Positions 11,889 to 22,289 of a DNA stretch of 64,000 nt are shown in pieces. The notes under the pieces are model-generated. The model had not been told where the DNA came from, searched no databases, and worked only from the letters and a program-made list of their open reading frames with translations. The stretch comes from Rhododendron vialii. Taxonomy: Eukaryota > Streptophyta > Magnoliopsida > Ericales > Ericaceae. Made by a program: the position numbers and the translations under genes. Location: assembly GCF_030253575.1 (NCBI RefSeq), contig NC_080560.1:39851001-39915000 (forward strand). Direction: 5' to 3'. Within the stretch, counting starts at the first letter, position 1, and each line of letters opens with the position of its first letter.

Positions 11889-14800
11889 AGCCATGGATGT
11901 TTAAGTTTCGAAGGGGAAGGGTGGGAGGCGGAGGGCAAAAGTTGAGAGAAATTAGGGTATTGCCCATGCTCAAAAGTTGAGAGAAATCAGATCTCCTCCT
12001 AACACATACATGGGAAAAAGAAATATGCATATTACATGGACATCTCAACAGCTGGGATTAAAAGAGAAGCCTGGTTAATGTTATCGGTTCGGTTCGGTTC
12101 AAATCGGTTTGGGTTTCCTTGAAACCGAACCGAACCTAAGTTCAAATTTTTTTTAAAAAAATACGAAACCGAACCGAACCGACACAAAACTAAAACCGAC
12201 CGAATTAAGCAAAAAATGTTCGGTTCGGTTTGGTCAGTTTGGTTTTTCGGTTAAAATTTCCATCCCTACCTTTCAGGATAAAGGTTGTGAAGATGCCAAG
12301 ACAGTAATTTCAGCTTTAAGAAGCAAAGGAGTAACTTCTGTTGGTGCTGCTGGTTTTTGCTGGGGCGGTAAGTTAGTTCTGTTGCTTTTTGCTGTCTAAG
12401 TCTCAAAACTTCGCCCATTTGAAAAGGGTCTGATCTTCAGTTAGGAGTCACCGACTCAGACCTAACATTATGGTTGCATTTGGCTCAGGGGTGGTAGTTG
12501 TAAAACTAGCAAGTTCCGATTACATTCAGGCTGGAGTAGTACTGCATCCCGGACGCATCACAGAAGATGAAATCAATGGTAATTTTCACACTTCTAAAGC
12601 TCACAACTTGTATCTGTGACTGAAACAGCTTGTTCTTTCAGAGGTCAAGTGTCCAATTTCAATATTGGGAGCTGAGATCGACAATGCGTCCCCACCTGAA
12701 CAAATGAAACATTTCGGGGAGATCCTATCCACTAGACCTGGGGTAAGAGATTCTGAAAATGCCATAGATACTACGATAGATGCAAAGTCTCTTTTGAAGC
12801 TGTCTTCTAAAGGTTTTGAAGCTGAAGCAAGAAAGATATTTTGCCTTGGCTTCAAACCCTTTCATTGCATTACTCCTCTTATTAACTAGGGAATTTTGAT
12901 GTAGTTCCATATGGTTAGTTACTTAGTTAAATTCAGGATGTCTATATTATGTTAATAACCAATAAAGAATGGGTATGGACAAAACAAATAATTGGGTGAA
13001 GCCTCTAAGTAACAAAAGGGTAAGCATTTAAATTACTCATTAACCAATTCACATGTAAAGCGGAATCACACAATCCAATCCAAACAATGTCCTCCATGTC
13101 CCGACAAAAGACCGAGGAAAGAAATAGAGTCAGACTGATTCACAGTCACTTTCCACGTTCACTTCCCTTCAGCTTAGAACATACAAAACTGTCTTCTCTA
13201 GTTGTCTTCATGGTTCCAGTATAAACCACGAAGCTGCTCAGTTCTTATCTCATTCTAGTTATCCTCAGCCACAAGTACTAACCATGCCATCGGGCACAAA
13301 CGGAGAAAGCAGCCTACTCAAAAAATTATTTTTGTATTTGTCATTTCGTTTCACACACTTGCAGCAGTTGCTGCGGACTCTGAAACATTAGGTACTGATG
13401 GTAATATTCCTTCTCTTCTTGGCCCAAATGTAGTTATGTCCACTCCCCACCATTCTCTCTGATGGTTGGTTGTGCATAAGTCCGTCTTTATAAGGGTGAT
13501 GATACTTTAAAACTCAATCTACATTTACGTTTCTACCACATTACAGTCAAAACTTGCATTAGAGAAGCAAATTTGCAATAACATATTACCAACACTCACG
13601 ACACATGCCCGCATCGCAGTAGGACCAGGGGAAGCGGATTTTGAGATTTTTTTTTCTGATCCTCGATTTTGAGATTGTTCTCACTTCTCAGAAACCTGAA
13701 ACTAGTCAAACTTTACTCCCAGAGTCCCTCCAAATCAACTCAAACTAGTCAGTTCATAAGATTTTGAAGTAATTTATGTGGTCGAGGTAGTGGTTCCTTT
13801 GTTTTGAATCTCCTATTTTGCATTTGAATGCAATATGCTCAGAGTTAGTGAGTAAAAGCTCCAACTTTTTGCTCTTCATAAAGTAGGGATTTGATCCTGT
13901 GTTGGAAATTACATGCCATTTGGACTTTGAGATAGGGAGAGAGAAGAAAAAAATTGTGGTTTCTCACCAATCTCACCAGAATTATTTGATTTGATGAGAC
14001 CAATAAAAAGTCATCCTTTTTTATTCATTTCTCTCTATTTCTCACCTCTTTTAGTTATCCAAGCACGTGATAGGTTTTTCTTTTCCATCATTACTCACAA
14101 TCCAAAGGGGTTGTTGGCGTAGTATAAAAAATGACTGATCCATTAATGGTTCATTGGTTTTTCAAATTACAAAACAGATTTAGTTTGGTAGGTAGTTTAG
14201 TTTAATTTAGTTTTGGTAGTGGGTGGAGAGAGAAATAGGGTAATGATTGGAGAGAGAAATGAAATTAATAATTGGAGATATAGAGTAATGATTGGAGAAA
14301 GATATAGGGTAATGATTGGAAACAAAACTAAAACTAAAACTAAACTAGCAACCGAACTCAGTGTTGATCTTTATGTTTTCCAGGCTTTGATAACGATTCT
14401 TTCCTTAGTTTCGTTGGTGTTCTCTTCAATTGTGCATTTGATTAGGATGGGTACACTACAAACAACAACAATAAGAGTACCCATGAAATTCCCAATATAT
14501 TGGGGGTGTGGCGGGGAAGACTGGAGATAGACTTTACCTTTGACAATATATGCACAAAGTGGTTGCTCTCAGAAATTTTACAATTGAAATAGTGGCCCCT
14601 ACCACCAAAAATCGAGAAACTCAACGGACACTATCCGTGGAACCATGCCCCCAAACCAAAGACAGAGGGCATCAAAGAGGGCTGGCCTCGTGGGTACATT
14701 ATACTGCATAATTAACTCTTGGGTTATCATGCACCTTTTAATGATTTCATCGTTCTTATAATGATGTTAAATTTGCCAAGTTGGTCCCTAAAATTGGCTT

Positions 14801-15098
14801 CAATGGAGATTTTTTGCATGATTTTGCTATCACTTATTTGTTAACTGTGATAGAACTGCATAAGCATCGTGTCTGCAGTTCTATCCTTGACACGAAGTAG
14901 AACTAAAACTGAGCCATATTTTTCTTTGTCCACTTCTAATTTTACCATATTTTTCAGGTCGATAGCTTCGTGAAAATATTCCCTGGTGTAAATCACGGAT
15001 GGTCAGTTAGATACGATGACGATAATGAATCTGCTGTCAAGAGTGCTGAAGAATCCCACGAGGACATGTTAAACTGGTTTACCAAGTACATCAAGTGA
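9455..15098 (+). CDS. Dienelactone hydrolase family protein (DLH-B), 7 exons, 242 aa
   Basis: Close paralogue of DLH-A with the same exon phases. Exons: 9455-9602, 10055-10076, 10845-10980, 12277-12367, 12489-12578, 12642-12742 and 14958-15098. They sum to 729 nt, giving 242 residues plus TGA. The triad is Cys130 (GFCWGG), Asp176 (GAEID) and His209 (NHGW). Compared with DLH-A it has an extra DPV in the loop after YGDPVD. No signal peptide or membrane segment is visible, so a soluble cytosolic enzyme of unknown substrate is expected. A hAT element sits in intron 3 right against the acceptor of exon 4, and intron 6 is 2.2 kb with MITE sequence. An AATAAA follows the stop codon at 15244. All splice sites are GT-AG and the frame is open throughout, so the gene looks functional if the modified intron 3 is spliced. 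Confidence 0.9.
11412..12268. mobile_element. Ds-like hAT element inserted at the 3' splice site of DLH-B intron 3
   Basis: The ends read TAGGGATGAAATCGG and, on the reverse strand, TAGGGATGGAAATTTT. These match the TAGGGATGAAA ends of the maize Ac/Ds type of hAT element. The flanks CCATTCAG (11404-11411) and CCTTTCAG (12269-12276) form an 8-bp target duplication with one mismatch. Subterminal CGGTTCGGT repeats run inward on both sides in opposite orientation, as in Ac/Ds relatives. The 857-bp interior includes a long GA microsatellite and a short unrecognised open frame (11730 onward) that may be captured sequence, but no transposase. Confidence 0.88.
11822..11886. repeat. (GA)n microsatellite inside the hAT element
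   Basis: About 32 uninterrupted GA units. It lies within the transposon in intron 3 of DLH-B and is likely length-polymorphic. Confidence 0.95.
14178..14355. mobile_element. Putative MITE in DLH-B intron 6
   Basis: A TTTAGTTTAATTTAGTTTT-rich left end is complementary to an AAAACTAAAACTAAAC right end. Between them are repeated GATTGGAGAGAGAAAT units of about 25 bp. Similar units occur at 55890-55990 and 56440-56570, so this is a dispersed family. No target duplication was resolved. Confidence 0.5.
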
Positions 15099-16255
15099 AG
15101 AAATGTTTCTCAAGCTCACAAAAGAAAGGTGGAAAATGTTCTGAACGAGTTGATAATTGCTTGCTTTCCAAGTTGATAACTGCTTCATGTTTCTAGTCGA
15201 TTGAGATGGAGAATTAGACTATGTTACATTTTGTTTCACTTTTAATAAATTGTCTCGTTTACGAAGCTTTATACATCCCATTTTGCTTTATGCTCGATCT
15301 TCTTCTAATTGTGTGCTTTGCTTGGGGGATTTTGAGAATTGATTTGGCGCTTAATATTTGAAGCAGCTTGAAGTAGGTTCAGATGGCAATTAAACAGACT
15401 GCCAATTATAAATGCCCATGAGGTCATAATTGAGAGAAATTTTTGGGTACCGGATGGGTACCACATGGTTGTGCCCACGTGGTGTCCGAACAGCCCATTC
15501 GGGCCGTCTAAAAGTGTGTTGGACGGTCTAGATTGAAACTTTATTTTTTCCTCTCACTACACCACTCTCTCTCCTCTTTCTCTCTCCGTTTTCTCTCTCC
15601 ATAATTGAAGTGTAAGACACCCATGTGGCAGTTGTGAAAATATCATAAAGGAAATCTTTTCGATGCATGAGCAACAAACATTTGAATATTTTTGGATTAC
15701 CAACTTCCCCCTTTTTTTTATTGGCACTCTCTCTATTGTCTTGTCTTTATATATGTGAAATTATCAACTTGCCCTTCATTTAGAAAAATAATTTGCCATT
15801 CATTTAGGGAAAATGACTTAAGAGATAAGGGTAGTATAGTATTTTTACATGAGCAAAAGACATTAAAAAAAAAAGAATGCCGATAAAGAAAAGAGGAGTG
15901 TGAAAATCATTTGCCAGAAAAAAAATCTGACCAATTTTACAAGTGACTCTTCAGGATTTTGGAGCTTGATCTCAGTATTGTATGCCTTCGCAATAATAAC
16001 ACAGCTGTGGATCCAACTCACTCGAATTGTCGAGTAATTTTTAATCAAGATTTTCTAATGTGTATATATTTCACTGACACCTCCTTTGATTTTTCTCTGT
16101 GACAAATACCCCATTCATGTATGAGAAATGACAATAATTTCCCTCTAATTTTAATGTTCGTTTCACCTATATTCCAAACAACTGTTTGACAAAAAAGATG
16201 ATAGAATTCGTCAAAAGTTACTTGCATTGAAATATTCACGATTTTTGACACAAAG
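15099..16255. other. Spacer downstream of DLH-B
   Basis: Contains the DLH-B 3' region, with AATAAA at 15244-15249. A repeat fragment at 15440-15620 has the phrase CCCATTCGGGCCGTC, related to 16740-16800. The rest is AT-rich DNA. No gene is supported. Confidence 0.5.
15244..15249 (+). terminator. Polyadenylation signal of DLH-B
   Basis: AATAAA lies 145 bp after the DLH-B stop codon in T-rich sequence, a usual distance for a plant near-upstream element. Confidence 0.5.
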
Positions 16256-16885
16256 TACTCTCATTCCTCAATTTTTTGACCCAAAAGTAATAAATTTATT
16301 CTTTTTATCCAAAACACTTTTCAACGAGTAAAAAATAAAGGACTATTGATTATTATTATTTGTTCTGATCAAAACAATTCTTCCAATGATTAAATAAACT
16401 CATTTTGATTGAAAATAAGTGAGAGTTGATAGCTTTTTTTCTTGCTTTCTAGAACTGGAAAGGGTGAATTTGTCAACATAAATCATTTTGGCTCATTCCA
16501 TCACTTCTTTAGTCGTTGTTGATTGGGGTGTTGATGAAGCCAAAATTGAAATCATAGGGGGTTTATTACTATCATTTTTCATATATGAGGGGGTATTTGT
16601 CATTAAGAAAACCTCAGGGGGTGTCAATGAAATTTACGCTTTTCGAATAACGGAGTTAATACTTGAGACCGTCTCTATTTTTTCTTAATTATTGGGTTAC
16701 TACCTGTTTGGGATACCTCATCAAACTCAGGGATCCTATTGTCCCATTCGAGCCGTCCATGCTTGGCAATGGACGGTCCAGATTTTATTTCGGCCGAACA
16801 AATTTTAACCATTCATCCATGCATTGTCGAGATGAAATCTGAGCCATCCATTAGACAACATCCCGGAAGATTATGGGGTCAAATT

Positions 16886-17036
16886 GAGAATAAATTCTTT
16901 ACACCTCCGGTTTAAACATTTGTTTCATCCAAATCAATTATATTGCGCCACGTTGCCATGTTTTGCCAACGTGATGCGATGTAATTGATTTAGAGAAAAC
17001 AGATGTTTACACCGACAATATAAAGGATTTATTCTC
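16886..17036. mobile_element. 151-bp foldback MITE
   Basis: Left end GAGAATAAATTCTTTACACC and the reverse complement of the right end, GAGAATAAATCCTTTATATT, form arms of about 70 bp around ACGTTGCCATG..CAACGTGATG. The duplicate segment at 22775-22800 reads straight through without it, which confirms an insertion. The superfamily is not determined. Confidence 0.75.
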
Positions 17037-17808
17037 TTTCCGAAATGGAGCAAAACTATGACAAAATTCAGAAGTTGAGGTTTGGTGTGAGTGGTTATGA
17101 AAGTGGAAAATCTTACCTAACAAAGAAAAAATTGCGCAGTTGATTGCACGAGACTGCACTGTGATGGATAGACGATCTCTCTGATCTTCTCAATCAAATT
17201 AAGAATATTATCTGAGTTTTTTTTTTTTCTCGTTTATTAATGGTTCATTATTATTTTTGGAATCTTGTACATGATGCACATGTTATTGCAGGGTGCATTT
17301 AAACCAATATTTTTGATCTAGCCAGAAGTATCGTGTGGTTTATCATCCGTAGTTGTTGTGCTTTGTTTAGTAAGCACTCTATTTGGCATGTAATAGTTTA
17401 GTAGTGGTGTCGTAATTGTGGGCCATAGTGTTGTAATATTAACGTCGCGAGGCAAGTATGTATTTTCATGCTTCTACTTATAAATTTTTGTAACTTGGTA
17501 ATTTGAAAGAATTTTATAGGCATGAATTGCGTAAGGCTTGAGGTGATTCTAAAATCACTGGCCGGTCATAGATTCTTACTTTTTGGATTCGGGTCGTGAC
17601 AAAGGTGGTATCAGTTGCTAAATTTTAAACTCAAAATATCTGAGTTTATCCCGTTGTCACTTGATCTACCCATGGTTGTTCGGCTCTTGGGTGTATGTAG
17701 CGGTGCGTATCACGTTTTCTGGTTTTGTTTTGTTTTTTTAATGCCCAAATTAGTTGTCTTTATGCATATTGGTCCCTTAAATTAATGTATAGCTGTCGGT
17801 GCTCTAAG

Positions 17809-18044
17809 GAGAAGTTTTTCAGTGCCGGGTGGGCACGGGCACGTGGTGCCGAGCACGATCTCGACTGTCCAAACGTGTTTTGGATGGCCCAGATTTGTTT
17901 GGATAATTTTTTAGTGTAAAATTACCAAAACACCCTCTCAAGCCCAAACAAATTTGGTTCGTCCAAAATACGTTCGGACGGCCGAAATGCGTGCTCGGCA
18001 CCATGTGGCCCGTGCCCACCCGACACTGAAAAATTAAATTTCTC
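17809..18044. mobile_element. Mutator-type MITE with 9-10 bp target duplication
   Basis: Inverted ends GAGAAGTTTTTCAGTGCCGG and GAGAAATTTAATTTTTCAGT lead into GGGTGGGCACGGGC arms. The flanks GTGCTCTAAG (17799-17808) and GTGCTTTAAG (18045-18054) are direct repeats with one mismatch. The paralogous empty site near 23396 has a single GTGCTTTAAG. The duplication length fits Mutator-like elements. It has no coding capacity. Confidence 0.82.
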
Positions 18045-18496
18045 GTGCTTTAAGATATGATCAAATTGTTACAGAACTTGAAGAGTTGAGGACAAATTAG
18101 GTAGTTTGGGTAAAAAAAAAAACCACTCTCAGAACCCATATATGCAGATAAAAGGTAGTCCTAAAATAGCTTGAAAATACTTCCATGTCCCTTGGGGAAC
18201 CCATATATGCAGATAAAAGGTAGTTCTAAAATAGCTTGAAAATACTTGTATGTCCCTCGGGGCTGCAAATGAATTGAACTATTTGTGAACTGTTCAAGTC
18301 TCGACTCGACAAAAGCTCGTCAGACAACCGAAAAACTTTTCGGCACACAGAGACGCGGGGATTTCCGGCACGAAGATTCTGCCTCATCTTAGTGTTCGAC
18401 TCGTTCCCCTCCAAAAAGAGTAACCCTCTCTAATGTCTGATATTGTCATCGACGACGTCACTGCATTTTGCACTACTCTGTAGTCTGTTCCTCCAC

Positions 18497-18506
18497 TATA
18501 TTATAT
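18497..18506 (+). promoter_or_regulatory. TATA-like element of DLH-C
   Basis: TATATTATAT lies about 85-90 bp upstream of the DLH-C ATG and is followed by a CT-rich leader. The spacing matches DLH-B. Confidence 0.45.
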
Positions 18507-18589
18507 GAATACATCCACACTCACAAAAACCACTCTGTATCTCCATACATACCCCTTCAGTTTCTACTACTACTCCTCTTCTTCTTCAA

Positions 18590-21500
18590 ATGGCCCATCC
18601 CCAGTGCTGCACTTTTGCTCCGATCCTAAACCCAAGCTATGGAGCCGGACAGGTGGAGGAATTTGGCGGCATTACCACCTACACATCGGGCTCCTCCGAC
18701 TCCAAGCGCGCCATCCTCCTTATCGCTGACGTTTTTGGTACTTACCCATCTCGAAATATGTGTTGTCACTTTGGTTTGTTTTACTACCAATGTCACATCT
18801 AATTGCGCGCGTAACGTTTGGTTTTTCAGGATATTCGGCTCCGAACTTGAGGTACTATAAGTTTTCAACTTGTTTAATACAACAACTATTGTAGCAGTAT
18901 TTGGCCCTGCAGTATGGTTTGATTCAGTTGAGAATACAAAAGAAAAATGGAGTATGTGCTCGTTGAGAATGCAGATGAAAATGGAGATTTGGGTTGGAGT
19001 TGAAAATGGCTAGTAATGTTCTCTATATACACTTTCTCAAGTAAATACTACTAGTATTTTCTGGATCTATCTTGAGAAGATAGTTATTTCCTTCTTGGTA
19101 GGCTAGCCACAAATGGAACACCATTCCTGTTAGTGTTGCTAGCCTTTTCAGTTCCGACGACCGCCATTGGAAATAGCCAAATAGTAACTTCCGAGGACTA
19201 ATCACGAGCTTCCGCCGATGCAGGAATCTTGCTGACAAATGTGCTGCTGCTGGTTACTTTGTGGTGGTTCCAGACTTCTTACATGGTGATCCCTTCGACC
19301 ATAGCGGTGACAGGACTTTCGTTGAGTGGGTTAATGATCATCCAGTGGTTAGTTACCGTTTCAGCATTACCTCTTTTTGGTTGCTTCTAATTTCTACTCC
19401 AATCAAATTACCTATATCGAACTTGGCATCGTTGTTGCGACTGCCTAGGAGCTTATTGGAATTTGAAACGTTTTAACATCATTGAAACTGATATGTGTTC
19501 TGATGCTGGATTGCTTAGGTTCCTAGCTTAACTTTGGCTAGCTTTTAGTTCATGTCTGGTTAGTAGGTAGTGCCAAAACATTGTTTCTGAAGCATGTGTG
19601 TGTATTTTTTTCCCTCTGGAAGGCCGGAATAATTGTCGAAGCAAAATTAGTGATTGAAGCTCTGAAGTGTAAGGGAGTGTCCAAAATCGGCTGTGCAAGC
19701 TTCTGTTGGTCAGGTGAGATATCATGCATCCGGGATTTCTATATATCTGCTGCTAAGATATGAACTCCATCAACATTTTCTGTCGTGATGGTTTGCTATG
19801 TATAGTGACCGTTACGGTTGGCTAACGGTTCAACTTCTTATATTCTTACCAGCCCAAGCTGCTATGGGATTAACCACGCCCGATTATATCCAGGCGCTAG
19901 TGCTATTACATCCTGCATTTATCTCAGTGGATGATGTCCTGGGTATGAATTTCATTAGCTCAATACTCCGACAAAACGTTCTTATTTCGGTTTGTTTGAT
20001 TGTGAGTTTGAGCTAGACATTCCTAGGTGGAAGTCAATGTTTATCGATTTTTGATTACTGTTCTCTGTTACTTTCCCCTCCCTTGCATTTCGTTAAAGAA
20101 AGTTGAGAAGGGTAATCCCTGGCACGAGCGATTTGGTTTGTTTATGGATCATTGACAAGTGACTTGATTTTCAGCGGTTAAGGTTCCTATTGAAATTCTG
20201 GGAGCTGAGAACGACGCTGTCACTCCACAAGCAACAATTATACAGTTTGAGGCGGCCTTGGAGGCTAACCATCAGGTAGGAATAGGAGTCCCAATCTCTT
20301 GCTATATTATTTTGCATGCCTCTTATTTTGTTATCAGTTTTCCATGTCTAAAAACTATCATCTCAACTATTTCCAGGTTGATTACTATGTGAAGATATAT
20401 CCCGGGGTTGAACATGGTTGGACCGTGAGATACGACACCAATGACAAAGAGGCTGTTAAGAAGGCAGAGGAGGCTCACAAAGATATGCTGAATTGGTTTG
20501 CCAAGTATGTTTCTCAACTAAGCCAAAAACCTTTCTTTTTTTTTTTTTTTTGTATCGGCAAAGAAAGTAAACATTTCATTGATACCAATAAAACATTACA
20601 AGAGAGAGAGGAGAGAAGGAATAACCTAAAAAGATGGCAAGAAACCAACAAAACTAAAGAAAAAATCACCAAAATCCTCAAAAGCCAAAACACCTAAAAT
20701 AAATGTTGCTCCATGTTCCCAAGTCCTCGTTAAAATAGTGCACCGCTCAATGCAAAGATAATAGTCCCTTTTCGAGATAACTAAGCCAATAGCCTAATTA
20801 TAAACGAATTTAGTGTTTGGTATCGATCCCTTATCCAGTTATTTACAAGTCCTTTCCACCATGTGTGGTCCAGTATGGTTTCAATCTCCTCTTTTCCCAT
20901 GCAAGGAGTTTGCTCTATTGTAGCTTATGAGCTATGAACATTGTGCTTGGGGTTGGGATTTTGGTTTCACTATTTTACCTGTTTCAAGTGCATCAGAGGC
21001 AGTTTCAGACTCTTTTATAGAGTTGCTTTAGTGAATGGATTGCTAGATTTTGTTTCTAGGTTTATGTTCATTCAAATGAATCAAATCCTTCTTTTTGGCT
21101 GAAAGCAAGTCTGTTTAGAGGGGGTGTTATCAGTTTGAACACTTGCCGTGCAACCACCATATAATGTTAGCCCAACCAATTGCAATCTGGTGCGAGTCTT
21201 GAACGTACTGATCAATCTTGACGATCCTTGTAAAATGCACGTTGCAAACAAATGCCCCTATTACTTTAGACCAAAGTGCTACCGTCAACTTTTCCATCAC
21301 AACTGCAATGCACTCGCAGGAATGCATGTGAGTCCCGTGAAAGCATGTTTTCCTCCAAAAATAAGTTTCCAAAGGGATGACAATACCCTTCATTTGTATT
21401 ACATGTGCTATTGCACTACAGTGATTACACAATAACAACTCCTCGTTCGACAATACCCTTCATTTTGATTCCTTGCCGTGATTTTATTTGCTTATGTATT

Positions 21501-21822
21501 GATTGGAACTTAAGGCTCTCTTTGGTTTGGTTCAATTTTGTTTGCTTACGGTTTCTACTTATTTTACAGGTACCTGGCCTCGTCTTCCTTAAGCAATGTG
21601 GGAGGGAAAGCCCTAGATTTCATGTATACCCCAACTACCCCTGGGAAAGGCCAAGCTATGTGGCCCACAAGATTTGAAGATTATGGTTATGGTGATGATC
21701 AAATCCTGAGATCAAGGGTCATGATGCTGGAAGCTAATCAAAGAGGGATGAAGATCATGCTAGCTGCAATCTTCATTGTCTGCATGTTTTCCTTGTTGGC
21801 CACCATCATCCCCAAGCTGTGA
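18590..21822 (+). CDS. Dienelactone hydrolase with predicted C-terminal membrane anchor (DLH-C), 8 exons, 318 aa
   Basis: Diverged DLH paralogue with the same first seven exon positions: 18590-18737, 18830-18851, 19224-19347, 19623-19713, 19853-19942, 20175-20275 and 20377-20504. Triad residues are Cys126, Asp172 (GAEND) and His205 (EHGW). The nucleophile elbow reads SFCWS, where DLH-A and DLH-B have GFCWG. Exon 7 reaches WFAK and then meets a strong donor, GTATGT. Exon 8 (21570-21822) follows TTTTACAG and restores the frame, giving 957 nt in all. It adds about 83 residues, including MYTPTTPGKGQAMWPTRFED, then a basic RGMK and the hydrophobic end KIMLAAIFIVCMFSLLATII. That is a tail-anchor layout, with the hydrolase predicted to face the cytosol. 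AATAAA follows at 21879. If the last intron is retained, translation would run to 20697 through T-rich repeat sequence. I do not recognise the tail family. The hydrolase part is certain and the fusion is inferred. Confidence 0.8.
20520..20700. repeat. Repeat sequence in the last intron of DLH-C
   Basis: A poly-T tract followed by GGCAAAGAAAGTAAACATTTCATTGAT resembles the reversed end of a non-LTR element. It is duplicated at 30410-30560 together with the gene, so the insertion predates the duplication. Confidence 0.4.
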
Positions 21823-22289
21823 AATGATCGAGATGTAATAATAGCTTGCATTTTGAACATCTTTCTATTTTGCAATGGAATAAAGTTTTGGCCGTTCTCC
21901 ATTCTTTTTCTTTCTTTTTTCGTGACCGAGGTGTTCGGGCCAACTTACGCGCACGTCGACTAAATCCTTGGGGGAGACTGCCACAACAACCCCCGCCATG
22001 TTGCAGGCTCATATTTGCCCTTACCACTGGGGCAACTCCATGGGTGGGTATGTAAAACTCCTTGTGTGATCTTATCGTGTGACGCCCTAATCTTGCCCTT
22101 TTAGCAAATCGACGGCCAAAAATGCATCTTGAGTTCAGTCTAGCCTCCAAAATCCCAAGATCATTGGTATCTCAAAATCCAGCACCCCTTGATATTCATG
22201 TTTTTAATCATCCCAAGCAGCAACTATTTGACAAAAAGGTCTTAAATTTAATATTTATGTTTTTTTATTGTGATATAAATAATAAAAAG
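21823..22289. other. Downstream flank of DLH-C and junction of the tandem duplication
   Basis: 21925-22118 matches 31800-31820 plus 34284-34534, which is the same 3' flank split by an insertion. 22119-22289 lies between the end of copy 1 and the start of copy 2, so the duplication breakpoint is here. No gene is seen. Confidence 0.6.
21879..21884 (+). terminator. Polyadenylation signal of DLH-C
   Basis: AATAAA lies 57 bp after the exon 8 stop codon. The pseudogene copy has AATACA at the same place (near 31756). The signal supports 21822 as the real 3' end of the coding region rather than the intron-retained stop. Confidence 0.6.

Larger units (their letters stand above)
16256..18323. repeat. 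Segmental duplication, upstream arm, copy 1
   Basis: Aligns in order and orientation with 22290-23634. Shared landmarks include AATTTTTTGAYCCAAAAGTAA, GAAGTTGAGGTTTGGTGTGAG, TTGCAGGGTGCATTTARACCA, AATTAATGTATAGCTGTCGGTG, and GCAGATAAAAGGTAGTCCTA. Copy 1 carries two MITEs absent from copy 2 and a local 65-bp tandem duplication (18133-18262) present once in copy 2. It forms the 5' flank of DLH-C, so copy 2 is the flank of the DLH-D pseudogene. Confidence 0.85.

Noticed and set aside
11730-11945. A 71-aa coding exon inside the hAT element
   Set aside because: More than a third of the frame is a translated GA microsatellite (Arg-Glu repeats). The preceding residues are unrecognised, and captured sequence is possible but not demonstrable.
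20377-20697. DLH-C ending at the intron-retained stop (a 132-aa last-exon frame)
   Set aside because: The extra sequence is a poly-T/poly-Phe stretch from a repeat. A perfect donor precedes it and an in-phase exon with a polyadenylation signal follows. It is kept only as a possible intron-retention product.
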